NCBI GenBank assembly: GCA_037176845.1
Contig: JAYKXP010000021.1
Location: 682,001-746,000 of the forward strand
Reading direction: 5' to 3'
Length of the DNA stretch: 64,000 nt
Source of the DNA: Paramarasmius palmivorus
Taxonomy: Eukaryota > Basidiomycota > Agaricomycetes > Agaricales > Marasmiaceae
Shown: positions 23,325-34,323 of the stretch, one piece after another
Numbering within the stretch: the first letter of the stretch is position 1
Layout: each line of letters begins with the position of its first letter
Program-made: the position numbers and the translations under genes
The notes under the pieces: generated by a model
Told to the model about the DNA's origin: nothing
Databases searched by the model: none
Seen by the model: the letters and a program-made list of their open reading frames with translations, nothing else

Positions 23325-25952
23325 CTACTCGAAGGCATTTGCCTGGATGTTGTACATCTTGAAGTATTCTCCTTCTTTCGCCATCAACTCCGAGTGTGTT
23401 CCCGATTCTGCAACCTTCCCATCTTTCATGCATCTATTGTCGCTCATTTAACAGTGGTTAACAGGACTGAAGATAAGTACGCACATGATCTTATCAGCGT
23501 GTTTCGTGATAGGGCCAAACCGGTGGGTGACAAAAAGCATCGTCCTGCCCGACCTGGCGTTTCTAAGATTATTAAACAGTTCCTCTTCTCCTTCAGGATC
23601 CAAAGCCGACGATGGTTCATCTACAGCAACGAATCGGATCTTGTTGGAGTTGAGTCGCATGAATGTTCGAGCTCTGAAGCGGGGATATAAGCTACTAATA
23701 TAGAAAAGGAAACCAGTAATAAACCAACGTACGCAACCAACCGCTGTTGCTCGCCACCGGAAATATCTATCGATTTCTTCATCCTCTTCACATGGCCAGC
23801 GAGCTCATTGTCATCATTCTCATCGACATAGACGTTGTATTGAACCGTCATCGGGTACAGTATAGCGTCGATCCCAGAATCAAACTTCTTGACGAGCGCC
23901 TCAGCACCACCCTTTTTCGCCGCCTCCAAGATCATCTCGGGGTCCATCCCAGCTTCGGGATAACCAATCCCGATATTCTCTGCAATCGACAAAGGAAATA
24001 TGGTGTGCTCCTGGACCAGTGTTGCAGTGGCTTGCCGAAGATCATCGACTCTGAAGTGTCGAATATTCTCTCCATCTACGAGAATCTCGCCAGATGTCGC
24101 GTCGTACATCCGCGTGAGCAGATTGATAAACGTCGATTTGCCTGAGCCATTTTGCCCGACGACTACGACTAGCTGACCTGCCTCGATGCGAAAAGAGACG
24201 CCATTGAGAGCCAAGTTTCGACTGGGGTTGCTGTCCGAGTCCGGGTCCGTGTCGCTGTCATTTCCGGGATATGAGAAAGTAACGTTCCTAGAGCAAACAT
24301 TAGGAACGGGCTGAAATGCAGGCCGACAAACATGCGTACCTCAGCTCAAAAGACATACCATCTGACGATGAGGTTTCGTTTGGATATGCGATGGAACCGT
24401 CCTTGACCACGTTGACAGTAGTCTCTAGATCATAGAACTCTTGCAAACTGCTAAGGTTCTCTCGCAACTTGTCTACCTCGAGGTATATCTCGCAGAACGA
24501 CCATCGAAGGAGCATTGAAGACTGCTGCAGGGTGGCTATCATAGCCAGACTCATTTCGGACGGCCGTAAGAAAGCGATGACAGCATAATAAAACTAAATG
24601 TAAACGTTAGTAACTCTCTGGCGTGTATACTTGGTGCATTACCATTGGTAGGATGCCAGACAATTCAGTGAGGACATCTTTTCCTAACGAGAAGTTCAGC
24701 TCGCGGTATTGAGTTTCAGGATAATCCGTGGAGATGTCGCCCAGTGCTACACGCGCTTTCTGGGATTCTAGTACGCCAAATGAGCAAAGTATAAAAGATT
24801 GAGAGGTGCTCGTACTTACGATGGATGATGTACTGCACGATGTTGCCACTTATAATGTCATGTCTATATCTCCTATCTTCAAGGGCCTGTAAAGATAGCA
24901 TGCGCACATAGTCTGTATTGATCGTCTCCACGACACGGGCTTAGGGTGCAGTATTAGTACCGATGTGATTACGAGTGAGATTGACACATACGTCTCGCCC
25001 AAATGTCATCTTGAGAGAATATTGAAAGAACCGGCCGAGCAATGGAGATAAGTGCAAAAAATATTCCTTGATTCTGTGTGAGATGAAGGACGAGGCCCAT
25101 CTGGCTCATCACCGCTGCTGTCTTTGCGAAGAGCTTGACAATGCTCTGGAATGTCTGCCAGGGCAAGGCAGCACTGACTCGCTCGTGTGTTGTATTGGCT
25201 GTTGCGAGGCTGGTTAAACAACCATAACAATATCGTGCAAGCCAACCAACTCACCTTGTAACGTGGGCAGATCCATATTTAACTTCGCTGGAGGATTCAG
25301 TTAGCCATGTTCCACTTATGACGACCAACGAGACGAACTGTTGAAAAGAATATCGACGTAGTACTGCGTGACCTTTTCTTCCATCTTAGGACCTATTCGA
25401 CGACTACTTGGATATCAGTACATGTCATTTGAGATAGGTAAAATCAAAAGTATACGTACCACCACCGTGCTATAACTGAAGATGCGGACAAGCAAAATGC
25501 CTGTATCAATAGAGCACGAACCAATGCCCAAGGATCAACGGAATGCGCCCTAAGACCCATTTCAAGCTACCAGGTAGTGTTAGTGAGGGTTCCATGATAA
25601 GTTGTATTTCACGCACCACATGAAGGGCATGTGTCTCGAAGCGCATGAGTATGACCCATTGAAGCTCCTCCCATATCTTGATTCCCAAGAGAGAGATGAA
25701 GAGTAGAGGCCCTAGCGATACGATTTCCCGAATGAGGCGCTCGACAAGTCGCCACGCTTTGATGAATTGAACTTTTGCTTCGGCTACCTTGTCTGCACTG
25801 AACATGCTTCTGTAGGAGGGCTTCTGTTGGAAGATTACTCGGTAGACCCCGAGGTCAAGCGTCTCCGTAGGCATTGACTTCTTGGGCTGCTGGGACTGAA
25901 CCGTACTCCCGGTAGCTCCAGGAGAAACCGGCCCAGCTGTAGGTTGACCCAT
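23325..25952 (-). CDS. Half-size ABC transporter (membrane domain plus ATPase domain)
   Basis: Membrane-bound ATP-driven transporter of the ABCB-like half-transporter type found in Agaricomycetes; the substrate is unknown. Eleven exons in order: 25617-25952, 25460-25566, 25339-25403, 25255-25287, 24992-25198, 24820-24939, 24643-24767, 24340-24593, 23733-24287, 23485-23673 and 23325-23433. They sum to 2100 bases and 699 residues with all phases consistent. The N-terminal half has hydrophobic helices typical of a six-helix domain (for example GPLLFISLLGIKIW). The ATPase domain shows FELRNVTFSYPG, Walker A GQNGSGKS, Q-loop LVQE, signature ISGGEQQR, Walker B IRFVAVDEPSSALD and H-loop THR. All ATPase motifs are intact. 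An Asp/Asn-rich insert (GNDSDTDPDSDSNPS) sits before the Walker A strand. As a half-transporter it would have to dimerise. Confidence 0.9.
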
Positions 25953-28145
25953 TGATGTGAAATGAAGGAGAAAGTTATCGTTCAGTGGGTCGCGAATCTG
26001 CCGAAGCTTTTATGGTGTTCGATTGACTCATCGAGCGTCTCGTAGTGAACGCGTAGCGCGTCACGCAGCCGGCGCTGGCGTCAGCAGTCAGTAAGATGCT
26101 ATCCTCGAACCTGGATTTCAGGGTGTAGGCTCCAGTCGGAACTAGTATGTTGATAGAAAATGGAAACGATGGCTGAGATCAGACAGCGTCTAAGAGGGGC
26201 AGCATGGGCGCTGTCCCGAAATTCGCCTTTCCGCGGATTCCGGCCTGATGAATCTCGACGGCAAGGAGTATCAAGATACAATAGCTACAAGGATTAAGAA
26301 TAAAGTTGCCGAAAACGAATGTAACGTTCACAGATACCATCGGCGTACAGTGCAAAACGTCACATCTCTTACACATGGGTTTCGACCCAAAGAAAATTTT
26401 TCTGGATTTTTTCATTATTTTTCCCGAACCCAGCTCCTCAAAAAACGGCGATTTATGGAAAGAAAAGTTTTTTCCCACGGTGTTTCACTTTTTTTGGCCC
26501 AAAAATTTCCAAAGTATGGGCGCTAAACTCACTACACTGGCACGATTTCCATACAATCTGAGCCTTGCTCGACTTCTCATCTCACTGTCGATGAGGTAGG
26601 AGAGTGTTACGTCACAATTGATGGCTGCCTGCCAGGGTCTTCCTCTAGCTGTAGCAAGTTTCTTCGTGTTTATTTCCTCTCCCTAGATTGATCTTAGGGT
26701 TCCAATAAGCTCAGAATGGCCCCAAAACACTTCTGGGACCTTCCTAGCACATTTTTGACTATCGTACCTACCATATTTAGTACATTACGTAAACATGTTT
26801 CACTTTTTTCGCGCAAAAAAAAACCGATGTGAAGTTACACCTTAGTGATGGGTACCGGCAGGTAGCTATGAACTATAGCAATCATTCTGTGATGTTTTCA
26901 AGTTGAAAGAAAGCATCGTGGATTTACAGTGTGAGGTTTTTGCGATGCCATCAAATTTCCTGGATTGGAGTGCCGCGAGGTGACTTCCGGCACTGTAGAC
27001 GGAACAGTGAAGTCGAGATGGTTCCAGGACTGTAAAATTTGGACCCCTAATGATGTCTGTACGCAGTCCGTACGTATATCTCTATTAAATCCGGATATAT
27101 GTTAATGAGAAGGTCGACGATGAAAAAGAAATCTCTCACAGCTATCCAGTGCAACTCATTGGGGTTTTGTTCTCTATGAGCGCCTCCTTTGTGTTCCACT
27201 GAAGCAGGCTAAACGGCTTATGTAGTGCCTCAGCACCCATTTATCTCTGTCTTCGATGAAATTTGAAGGGTGCCATTGTTGACGCGTTGACGTGGTGGTT
27301 GCTGACAAGAGGTGATCCTCCTCCGTAAACATTGGCGACGCGTCAACGTCTCAACCACCATACCCACACCCAAACGCTATCTACCATCACTCCCGAATCA
27401 AGAACACGATTTATACCACTTAGTGGCTTTATTGAGCCACGAGAAAAAGCGATTGTTATCCATGTCAAGCACCCAAAACACTGCGAGTCTAATCACCGTG
27501 CTCTGCACTCTGGAGATACACACGAAAACGCTGAAAGTTAGTTTTCTCGTTCACAGGAAGGTACTTCTTCGTACATAAGGATAGTCCTAAGGCTAATCAA
27601 GTGAGTGTTCCCAGGTTGATGGCTCTTTTCGTTGGCACGGAGCAAGTGCCTGCAGCTGGACACCGCAAAGAACCAGCAAGGGACCCGGTTTAAATGTCAT
27701 GAAAAGGGCCTTGGGCGTCGAGGGGTGCGTGGCTAAGCTCTGTCTTTTTCTTTGAACATAGACGACTTATGAACGATCCCTTTCAGGCTCTCAATCGGAC
27801 AACAGTTACTTTTGGAATCATACACAAGATTCTTTTCTTGCAATCTACCATTCAAAAGACAATGGCTCCCTGTGCTTTGATCCAGTGGCTCAAAGTCCGA
27901 ACGCTATATCTTGCAGAGTACAGCAGCTTCGACATTCAACAGTTCGACTTCAGACCTAGACTCAATTTCAGCTTGAATCATGCCGCGTATGTACGTTGTG
28001 CCCATTTTCTGAGAAAAGAAAACCATGCTCATCGTCATTACTTGTTAGCCGCTCATGCTCATCCTCTTTCCCTAAACCACTGCCATACCCTCACACGTCC
28101 CTTTCACGGTCCTCTTGCAACAGGGCTCGCGATACAACACGCGAC
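25953..28145. other. Long gene-free, partly AT-rich region
   Basis: About 2.2 kb without a recognisable gene. The segment 26370-26830 is rich in A and T runs. The motif TGTTTCACTTTTTT followed by a G/C-rich trinucleotide and an A run occurs twice, near 26481 and 26796. Short open stretches at 27312-27578 and 27769-28284 show no family features. The last part is upstream of the small gene at 28146. Confidence 0.5.
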
Positions 28146-28795
28146 ATGCCACCACGAGACCCTATTGACATCGATGCTGTCGTTGACAATGACCTATGGC
28201 TTGTCCCCATTTCACAGATGCCTCGAAAGCCGAGAAATGGCGAATCACGCCTTCCATTCCCCAAAGGTACGAATTGTGACCTGAAATCTCAGAGTCTTAG
28301 CACTCATAACATCTTCGTTTAGTCTCCGACCCAGTACGGTTCTCTGTACTGAGCTCTGTATCTCCGGTCTGCACCTCCATCTATTATGACACGGACTCGG
28401 CTATATTAGCATCGTCTGAGCATGACCCGCTACGCAACTTGCTCGGCGATATGCCCTTAGCATTCGATTCAGTTGACGGCTCCTATGTTAATGAGCAAGT
28501 GCCTCTATCAAAATCAGGCTCCGAACCCAGAAACACGTCTCCCACTGATACACACAAGTCTGCCTCCGGACCAGTGCCTGAGGTGAACAATCGAACTGGA
28601 AGTTCCTCAAGCACTGACGCCAACTCAGACTCTGGCACCACAACGGCACAATCTACGCCTCGAGTATGTCGTCGCCGCTCACGTCCTGGAAGCTGGTCAT
28701 TCAAGTTCTATTCTGTTCCTCGCCGGACTTCCACCGCTGGAAAAGGGACGCAGACCCCGCATTTGAGCACAGAACACTACAGCAGTGGCGGATGA
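28146..28795 (+). CDS. Small Ser-rich protein, unknown
   Basis: Two-exon gene model (28146-28266, 28323-28795), 197 residues. The ATG opens MPPRDPIDIDAVVDNDLW. The intron has GTACGA and TTTAG ends, and joining keeps the frame (PFPK then VSDPVRFSVLSS). The second half is Ser/Thr-rich and low-complexity, ending with a basic cluster (VCRRRSRPGSWSFKF). I see no signal peptide, membrane helix or known domain. Its stop is about 90 bases from the 3' end of the tRNA on the other strand. It may be a genuine lineage-specific gene or a chance frame; the splice consistency is the main support. Confidence 0.45.
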
Positions 28796-28885
28796 CAGGG
28801 CAAATCCAGAGGGCGAATTTGCGATGTATGAGTAGATAAGTGTAGATGGATAAAATGTATATTCCCCCCCCTCCCAGGCAGAGAC

Positions 28886-28969
28886 TGGCCAACGTGGGGA
28901 TCGAACCCAAGACCTTCGCGTTAATATGTAATATTAGCACGACGCTCTAACCAACTGAGCTAGTCGGCC
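28886..28969 (-). tRNA. tRNA-Ile (anticodon AAT), with a 10-base intron
   Basis: A complete cloverleaf reads on the minus strand. The acceptor stem is GGCCGAC with GTTGGCC (one G-U pair) and discriminator A. The D arm is GCTCAGTTGGTTAGAGC. The anticodon stem TCGTG pairs with CGCGA around the loop CTAATAA, and the T arm carries GGTTCGATCCC. The anticodon AAT is at 28933-28935 and the intron is 28922-28931, one base after the anticodon as in canonical nuclear tRNA introns. The mature length is 74 bases. AAT would be modified to IAT in the cell. CCA is not encoded, as expected for a eukaryotic nuclear gene. Confidence 0.93.
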
Positions 28970-29339
28970 CGTAAAGTCTTATAAAATCCTACCCATCATA
29001 GCGATCCGGATTACAGTTTCTCATATGTGAAGAATGCCGTTTGATTCTGAACGTGTTTTTCGGGTTGATCTTCCCCACCACGCACAGGTACCTCTCTCAT
29101 GACGTTCGGCATACGAACCCAAACTACATGGGTCCCGTCAAGCGGCGTCCTCCCTGCTACCGAGGTTCTATTTCAAACGTCTCGCCAAGACAGGGAGCCG
29201 TTCCGAATAATTCATTCGACGATAGCGGCTTGGTTTGGTTCCCTATCTTGAACGTTTTATGATCATTCTATTTCCAAAGCAGTGCATGATCCAGAACCGC
29301 GTCATGATAAATAGGCAGACCCTTGCAGGGTAGGAAGTC

Positions 29340-30371
29340 ATGGATCCCAGCATGGAGAACGGGGCTCAGGTGCGTTGATTTTCTCTCTTTCCAAGCTGGG
29401 ATCACTGAGGTGTTCATCTTGGTGGATTTCAGTGGACAACATATCTCTCAGAACCAATGAACAAGCTGAAGTCTATTCCCTATCGACAATCGCAACTTCA
29501 ACGCCTCGTCACTTTACTTGAAGAAAACACGGTTCAGTTTCAAGAAGCTCTGCAGTCTGATTCCGGCTGTAGCTCACTAGAGGCGACGTGCGTAGTGTTT
29601 CGCTTCTAGTCTTATGGGGATCTGACCTATCAAATTCAGAAACGAGCTGAACGCCTCTTTGTCTATAGTTAAGAAGACCAACAACGAGCTCAAGAAGCGT
29701 GTTCGACGAAGAATAAGCCAGCCAAACTTGCGCATTCGTCGGAAAACAGCACAGCAACCAATGGAACACGGTGAATCGGGCGGAAAAGTAGTGTTGATCA
29801 TTGCGTCGACCGAGTATCCGATCCTTTCTGTTTTGCCTCCGTTGGTCAGCAATATTTCATACTCGATTATCTTCCCGAGTACTAAATTTGTGGCGCAGGC
29901 CGCCGCAATTGCTTCAGGGAATATGGTCGTCGTTCAATTGTCAAGGCTATTACCCACGACGAATACCCTCTTTAGGGGATTAATAGTCACGGATTTAGAC
30001 ACTTCCATCGTACGAGTTGCCGAAAATGACCCATCAGAAGCTTTCATGGTGAGCATATTATGCTATATGCTCCTCAAGCAAACCAACTCACTGTTCTCCT
30101 GAAGGTCCTCGATGAAATTAGGACAGAGGAAATCAAGACCGTCACGCTTTGTAACGAACCCTATCACCTGGTAAGTGAATCTAATGTTGAATTTCCAGTG
30201 GCCTTACTTACACCTTGGCTGCAGCACCAGGAAACGACCTCAACGATGTCCACCCGCGATACCAGACGAAGGAACACAGGCGGGCTTAACTCCTTACTCT
30301 CAGCCGTCTGCATATCCGAGGCACACTTCCACACCGATACTACCAATCCTTTCTTGCTACCATTCCCTTAA
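29340..30371 (+). CDS. Aldehyde dehydrogenase-like N-terminal fragment, spliced frame open
   Basis: Exons 29340-29369, 29433-29587, 29640-29844, 29899-30048 and 30105-30170, with a sixth to about 30371, keep one open frame from ATG 29340. The protein resembles the first 40% of a fungal class-3-like aldehyde dehydrogenase. Readable segments are IPYRQSQLQRLVTLLEENTVQFQEAL (substrate-side helices), GGKVVLIIASTEYPILSVLPPL, AAAIASGNMVVVQLSRLLPTT (cofactor-site region, normally GNAVVLKPSE) and VRVAENDPSEAF. The NAD-binding GSxxxG, the catalytic glutamate and the catalytic cysteine are all missing, so it cannot be a dehydrogenase. The lysine of the KPSE motif is replaced by Gln. The last exon shows no family similarity, and its acceptor (30198 or 30224) and stop are uncertain. 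It is either a decaying relic that keeps its splice sites or a re-purposed short protein. Confidence 0.55.
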
Positions 30372-30642
30372 GTCTCCACTTCAACTGCTTTCCTCTTGTT
30401 TTCTAGATCTTGTCATGGGTTTCGAAAAGGTTCGATTGGTTTGTATATTACTGTACAACAGCGTTACTTACATGAAATGAAATGTATTATGTTACAACAT
30501 GAAAGCATAATGTGGCGTCCGAGCGGAGTCACAGGACTCTGCCTAAGTTCCTCGCCTTTTGGAAAGACTTTCACCACCAAGGTGGTGGTTGAGATTTGCG
30601 GAACGGATAGTAATCAAGCAAACGAGAATCTTCTGTCACTGC

Positions 30643-31990
30643 CTATATCGTACGCTGGAGTTGCATGAATGGGCGTTTTCGCCAAAAAAAAATCCACCTT
30701 TACTCACAGGAGCCAGCTGCCACTCAGAGCAGATTGCACGCAGGCGTTCATCTCTAGCCTTCAGACACTCCCTGCATGTAATTTTTGCGGTTGCATTCAA
30801 GAACGTCTCCTTGATCTGACTGGTCGTGATACCTTGGAATCATGTATTAGAGGTATGGTGAGAAGAGAAACAGGTTAAGGCATACCGGCATGCATATTCC
30901 AAGTCAACGATGAAACCGCGCGAGACCACTCTGCTTTCAGCATCCCTTGTCCCGAAAATCCACAATTCTTCGTGGGATTGTGGAGACCCGGTTCGGTTGC
31001 GAGGAGCTTCCCCAAAAGCGACTTCCTGTTTTCCAACATTCCGAGGAGCATTTTGAGATACTCTGGGCCTATGCGAGCTGCGATTGCGGGATCCATGGTA
31101 TCGAGGTTTATCGAAAGCAAATGAGAAGACGCGGCTACAGCGAGATCATGCAAACCCTTCTGTGCGGCAAGGGCGTATATATCGAGGGGATAGAGGGCTG
31201 CGTATGTGAGCAAACACTTGAATATGTTGCTCCCAGAGTGGGCGCACACCTTGAGATCCACACCGTATCGGGGTAGGAGGTCAATACCACGAACCACGTG
31301 TCTGATACCAGAGAGGCCTTGCCAGACAGAGTGAGGATTCTGGAGGTCGAAAGGGAGGTCATATATTACCTGTAACATGACATGTACTTCGGAGGAAAGG
31401 AGAGAGGAAAGATAGACGACTCGACGGGGGTTGGTGCCGGTTTGAACGGGAAGAAGCCCGCCGAAGTTGTTACCGGAAGATCTGCACAGAGTGCCTTCGT
31501 CAACGTAGAATATCATGAAGTCAGCTGTGAGCAAAATCAGGTCCGTGGGGGGTCTTTGCCCATCGCTTGAGACAGGCATGAATACGGGCGACGCGGAGAT
31601 ACGAGGACGAACAGGCGGGCGAATGGGAGACGCCGGTAATTGGGTTGCGTCACTGAATGACTTCGAAAAACCGAAGGGCTGATCACCTGGCATATCGCTA
31701 TAGTTTTTAAACGACTGCGAGCAAATTTCACTAAAAAGGAATTTTGCCGTAAAATTGGCAATCATACGCACATGATTCTGTGATTGAGCAATGAGTGGTG
31801 ATAATCCAAGTGCAGAGTCCGAATTACTGGCTCCAGATCAATAATGCGACTTGTTTATAAGCAGCAAGACTCACGGTGGTGTACCCCAATACAAAGCAGA
31901 GTCTGAATCTGTATATTGAAGAACAGACGGCTCGATCAAATCATCGAGAGACACGGGCGAAGCAGAGAATTTTGGCGTCATGGTTGTCAT
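30643..31990 (-). CDS. BTB/POZ-like domain protein (Agaricomycete family)
   Basis: Probable protein-interaction adaptor with a BTB-like fold, a large expanded family in mushrooms; the partner is unknown. Exons 31875-31990, 31768-31826, 30886-31686, 30708-30832 and 30643-30654, giving 370 residues. The first of two in-frame ATGs (31990, 31981) is used. The BTB part starts PPTDLILLTADFMIFYVDEGTL and continues through LLPRYGVDL, LLTYAALYPLDIYALAA and DLAVAASSHLLS. This is followed by GPEYLKMLLGML and the family C-terminus (ITCRECLKARDERL, residues about 330-345) with its Cys pair. The N-terminal 80 residues are Pro/Ser-rich. The last 12-base exon (R-T-I-stop) is a guess: without the intron at 30655-30707 the frame stays open to 30614. 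Confidence 0.82.
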
Positions 31991-33523
31991 TTGTGGGTGC
32001 CAAATTGACCCAGCTTCTTTTATCTTGACGTTAATCGACGTAGGTCATCGATGAAATTTGGCTCTACGTATTCTGCCTCGAAAGAAGAGACCGTGACTCG
32101 AGCCACCACCCCAGAATGAAGAAAAGCGGAGCGTTGTGGGACAATAGATCAACTCGACATTACCAGGTAGCATTCATTCTTGAATCGATAACAAGGTTTA
32201 AGGGCTCCAACAGGGCCCGAGTATGAGACACCTGGTCACCAGTAGTGGTTGATTGAGGGCCCATTTCTAGAGACTCCCACCCTGAAAATTGAAATTCGGA
32301 AGTTGTAGGTTTCTTCGTTTTATATGTGCGCCCGCTTCATACTTACATCGTAGAGAACATGCCGAAGAACGCCTCTAGAAGTATCCACAGACTCGGTGCA
32401 TCTGTGTTGCTCATACGCAAATTCCCGCTAAACGAATGTTTGTAGGGAACTAGCTTCCTTGCGACTGGTTGACGAGATCCACTTATTCGCCTTATAGTAT
32501 CAGTGACGCCATAAGAGAAGCACAACCAAGACAACATACGTTGCTCAATTCCTCAGATCGCAGATAGCACACAGGCTTGGGCAGTCCGGTGACATCATTG
32601 GTAAACCATCCTTGTCAATTCTGAAGACCGACACATCTGGAATAGGACATATGGATAGCGGAATCGATGAAGCTGTCGGACTTCAATCAAAAGCATCTTC
32701 CCACGGTCATTAGACCACTAGTCTGAGTCGTGACCGGCTCTTCCCGGGCTTCTGTTGTAACTTGTCCAGTGCCTTCGGCTCTGTCTCCTACAGAACAACT
32801 CTCATCCTTGATATATGTATCTTATATTGCAACTGTGACAATGAGGCACCTAGCGGACTGCCCCAACGAAGGCAAATCTTGGTCTTTTCCGGTCGGACTT
32901 CGATTTTTTTTAGCGGCACACGCTCAGGCTTCAACGAGGTAGTTTCTACCGTTCGTAGAACTTTCGATATCGATACTTTTCTTGAAGTGTTCGGTAAAGC
33001 GTTATTTTATGTTGTAAAATGCTAAAATCTCATGGTTCTAGACTCGCCTCCTGACATCACAGGCTCTAGCAATGTATTTTCGTCGCGACCAGTGTTTGCA
33101 CCACTATCCCGTGGCATCGAATGGCCTAAAACAGGGCTTCTCGACATCTATGCAAGAAAAGCTGGCCAGCAGGGTCTTTGTTGCACCCATTTGCACCCCT
33201 GTGATCGTGATAGTCACTTTTCTAGTGCTCCTCGTCCTCGTCCTCGTCCTCGTTCTCATCCACCCATCCCAAGAGCCCTCACTCTAGTGCTTCCAAGTCA
33301 TTTCATATGGCTTGTAACGATGGCAAGCGTCGTATCGCTCAGTGCAAGAAAAAGTGGCCGAACATATAAAATTGATGTTCAATTCCAGCGCCCCGGCAGC
33401 TTGAACCGTTTTTTGACAAAATAGGTAATACCCTTCGACTCTGGCCATGGACAAAGGACCATTTTTGACATGTGCCAACACACCACAATAGGAGACAATA
33501 CCACCCATGGCCAGAATGGCGCA
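31991..33523. other. Intergenic region
   Basis: About 1.5 kb with short open stretches only and no recognised gene. It contains the CT-rich hexamer repeat at 33231-33257. Confidence 0.45.
33231..33257. repeat. CTCGTC-type microsatellite
   Basis: About four units of a CTCGTC hexamer with one variant base at the end. Confidence 0.7.
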
Positions 33524-33556
33524 GTGTCCAAGCTGAAGGGTGGGTGTATATAAGAG
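33524..33556 (+). promoter_or_regulatory. Core promoter shared with the C2H2 gene
   Basis: GTGTCCAAGCTGAAGG is followed by GTGGGTGTATATAAGAG, a good TATA box, about 135 bases before ATG 33691. The 16-base block is identical to the one upstream of the C2H2 gene (18946). Confidence 0.6.
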
Positions 33557-33690
33557 ATCGTGTCTTTCAGTGCATCTGTCCCTAAATACTCTTACAATTA
33601 CTGTGATCCCATATCTCACAGAAGTGGCCGCAACAAACGCGAAATGTCTTCGTGCGTAATATAATTTTTTTTTGTGGTAACACCTTTTCA

Positions 33691-34323
33691 ATGCCAGTTC
33701 CTCTTAGATCATCCAATTCTGTTCTTTACAACGGTCGACCAACGGACCACCTCAATGAACCTCTGCTCGAGCAGCACTGGCTCACCGACTCGGACAATGC
33801 CACCATCATGTCATTTTTCTCTTCGAATCTCGACTATACTATCTCATCCAACATCGAATCTCTGGACCTAACTCCCCCTCAGGAAGCTTTCGCTCCTTTG
33901 TATAATTACGCGGCACCTATATTCGAATTCCCGGAATCATCATGTTTGTCAGCTCTTCCGAAGCCTGCTTCGTATTTGGAAGAATCCCAGCTCTTCTTCC
34001 AAGAGGAAACCATGCGTAGCTGCTTTCCTCTCCCGCACGTTCAACCTGCCGTCGGGCTGGAACCAGTATTGGCTACTCTTTTCTCTCGTTCGGAGGCATC
34101 GACATCCTCCCTCACATATTTACCTACTTCAGATCAACCTTCCGCCAGCTTTTCCCGGGAAGGGTATTCCTTGGGAGACTCATTTACCGCGCCTGGCACA
34201 TTTGAAGCTTCTGCTCCCGTATTACCCTTCCCAGAAGCGGACTGTCACCCCTCTCGATCTCCATCGTCAGCTTCTTTCATGTCACTTTCATCGATGTCCG
34301 ACTCTCACGACTTGCAGCCCTAA
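33691..34323 (+). CDS. Finger-less relative of the C2H2 factor
   Basis: Single-exon gene from ATG 33691, 210 residues. It shares with the C2H2 protein at 19064 the motif PAVGLEP at about residue 121, a similar Pro/Ser/Phe-rich composition and the core promoter block, but it ends before any zinc finger or basic nuclear signal. The final residues are Ser-rich (SRSPSSASFMSLSSMSDSHD), resembling the region just before the basic segment in the C2H2 protein. The stop is followed by a short direct repeat (GAGGAAATGATA, from about 34346). As an activation-like domain without DNA binding it could be inert or act as a competitor for partners of the intact factor (inference). A further exon encoding fingers downstream was looked for and not seen. 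Confidence 0.6.
   Translation: MPVPLRSSNSVLYNGRPTDHLNEPLLEQHWLTDSDNATIMSFFSSNLDYTISSNIESLDLTPPQEAFAPLYNYAAPIFEFPESSCLSALPKPASYLEESQLFFQEETMRSCFPLPHVQPAVGLEPVLATLFSRSEASTSSLTYLPTSDQPSASFSREGYSLGDSFTAPGTFEASAPVLPFPEADCHPSRSPSSASFMSLSSMSDSHDLQP

Noticed and set aside
27312..28284. Open stretches upstream of the small gene as additional exons
   Set aside because: No consistent donor/acceptor pair joins them to ATG 28146 and they lack motifs.
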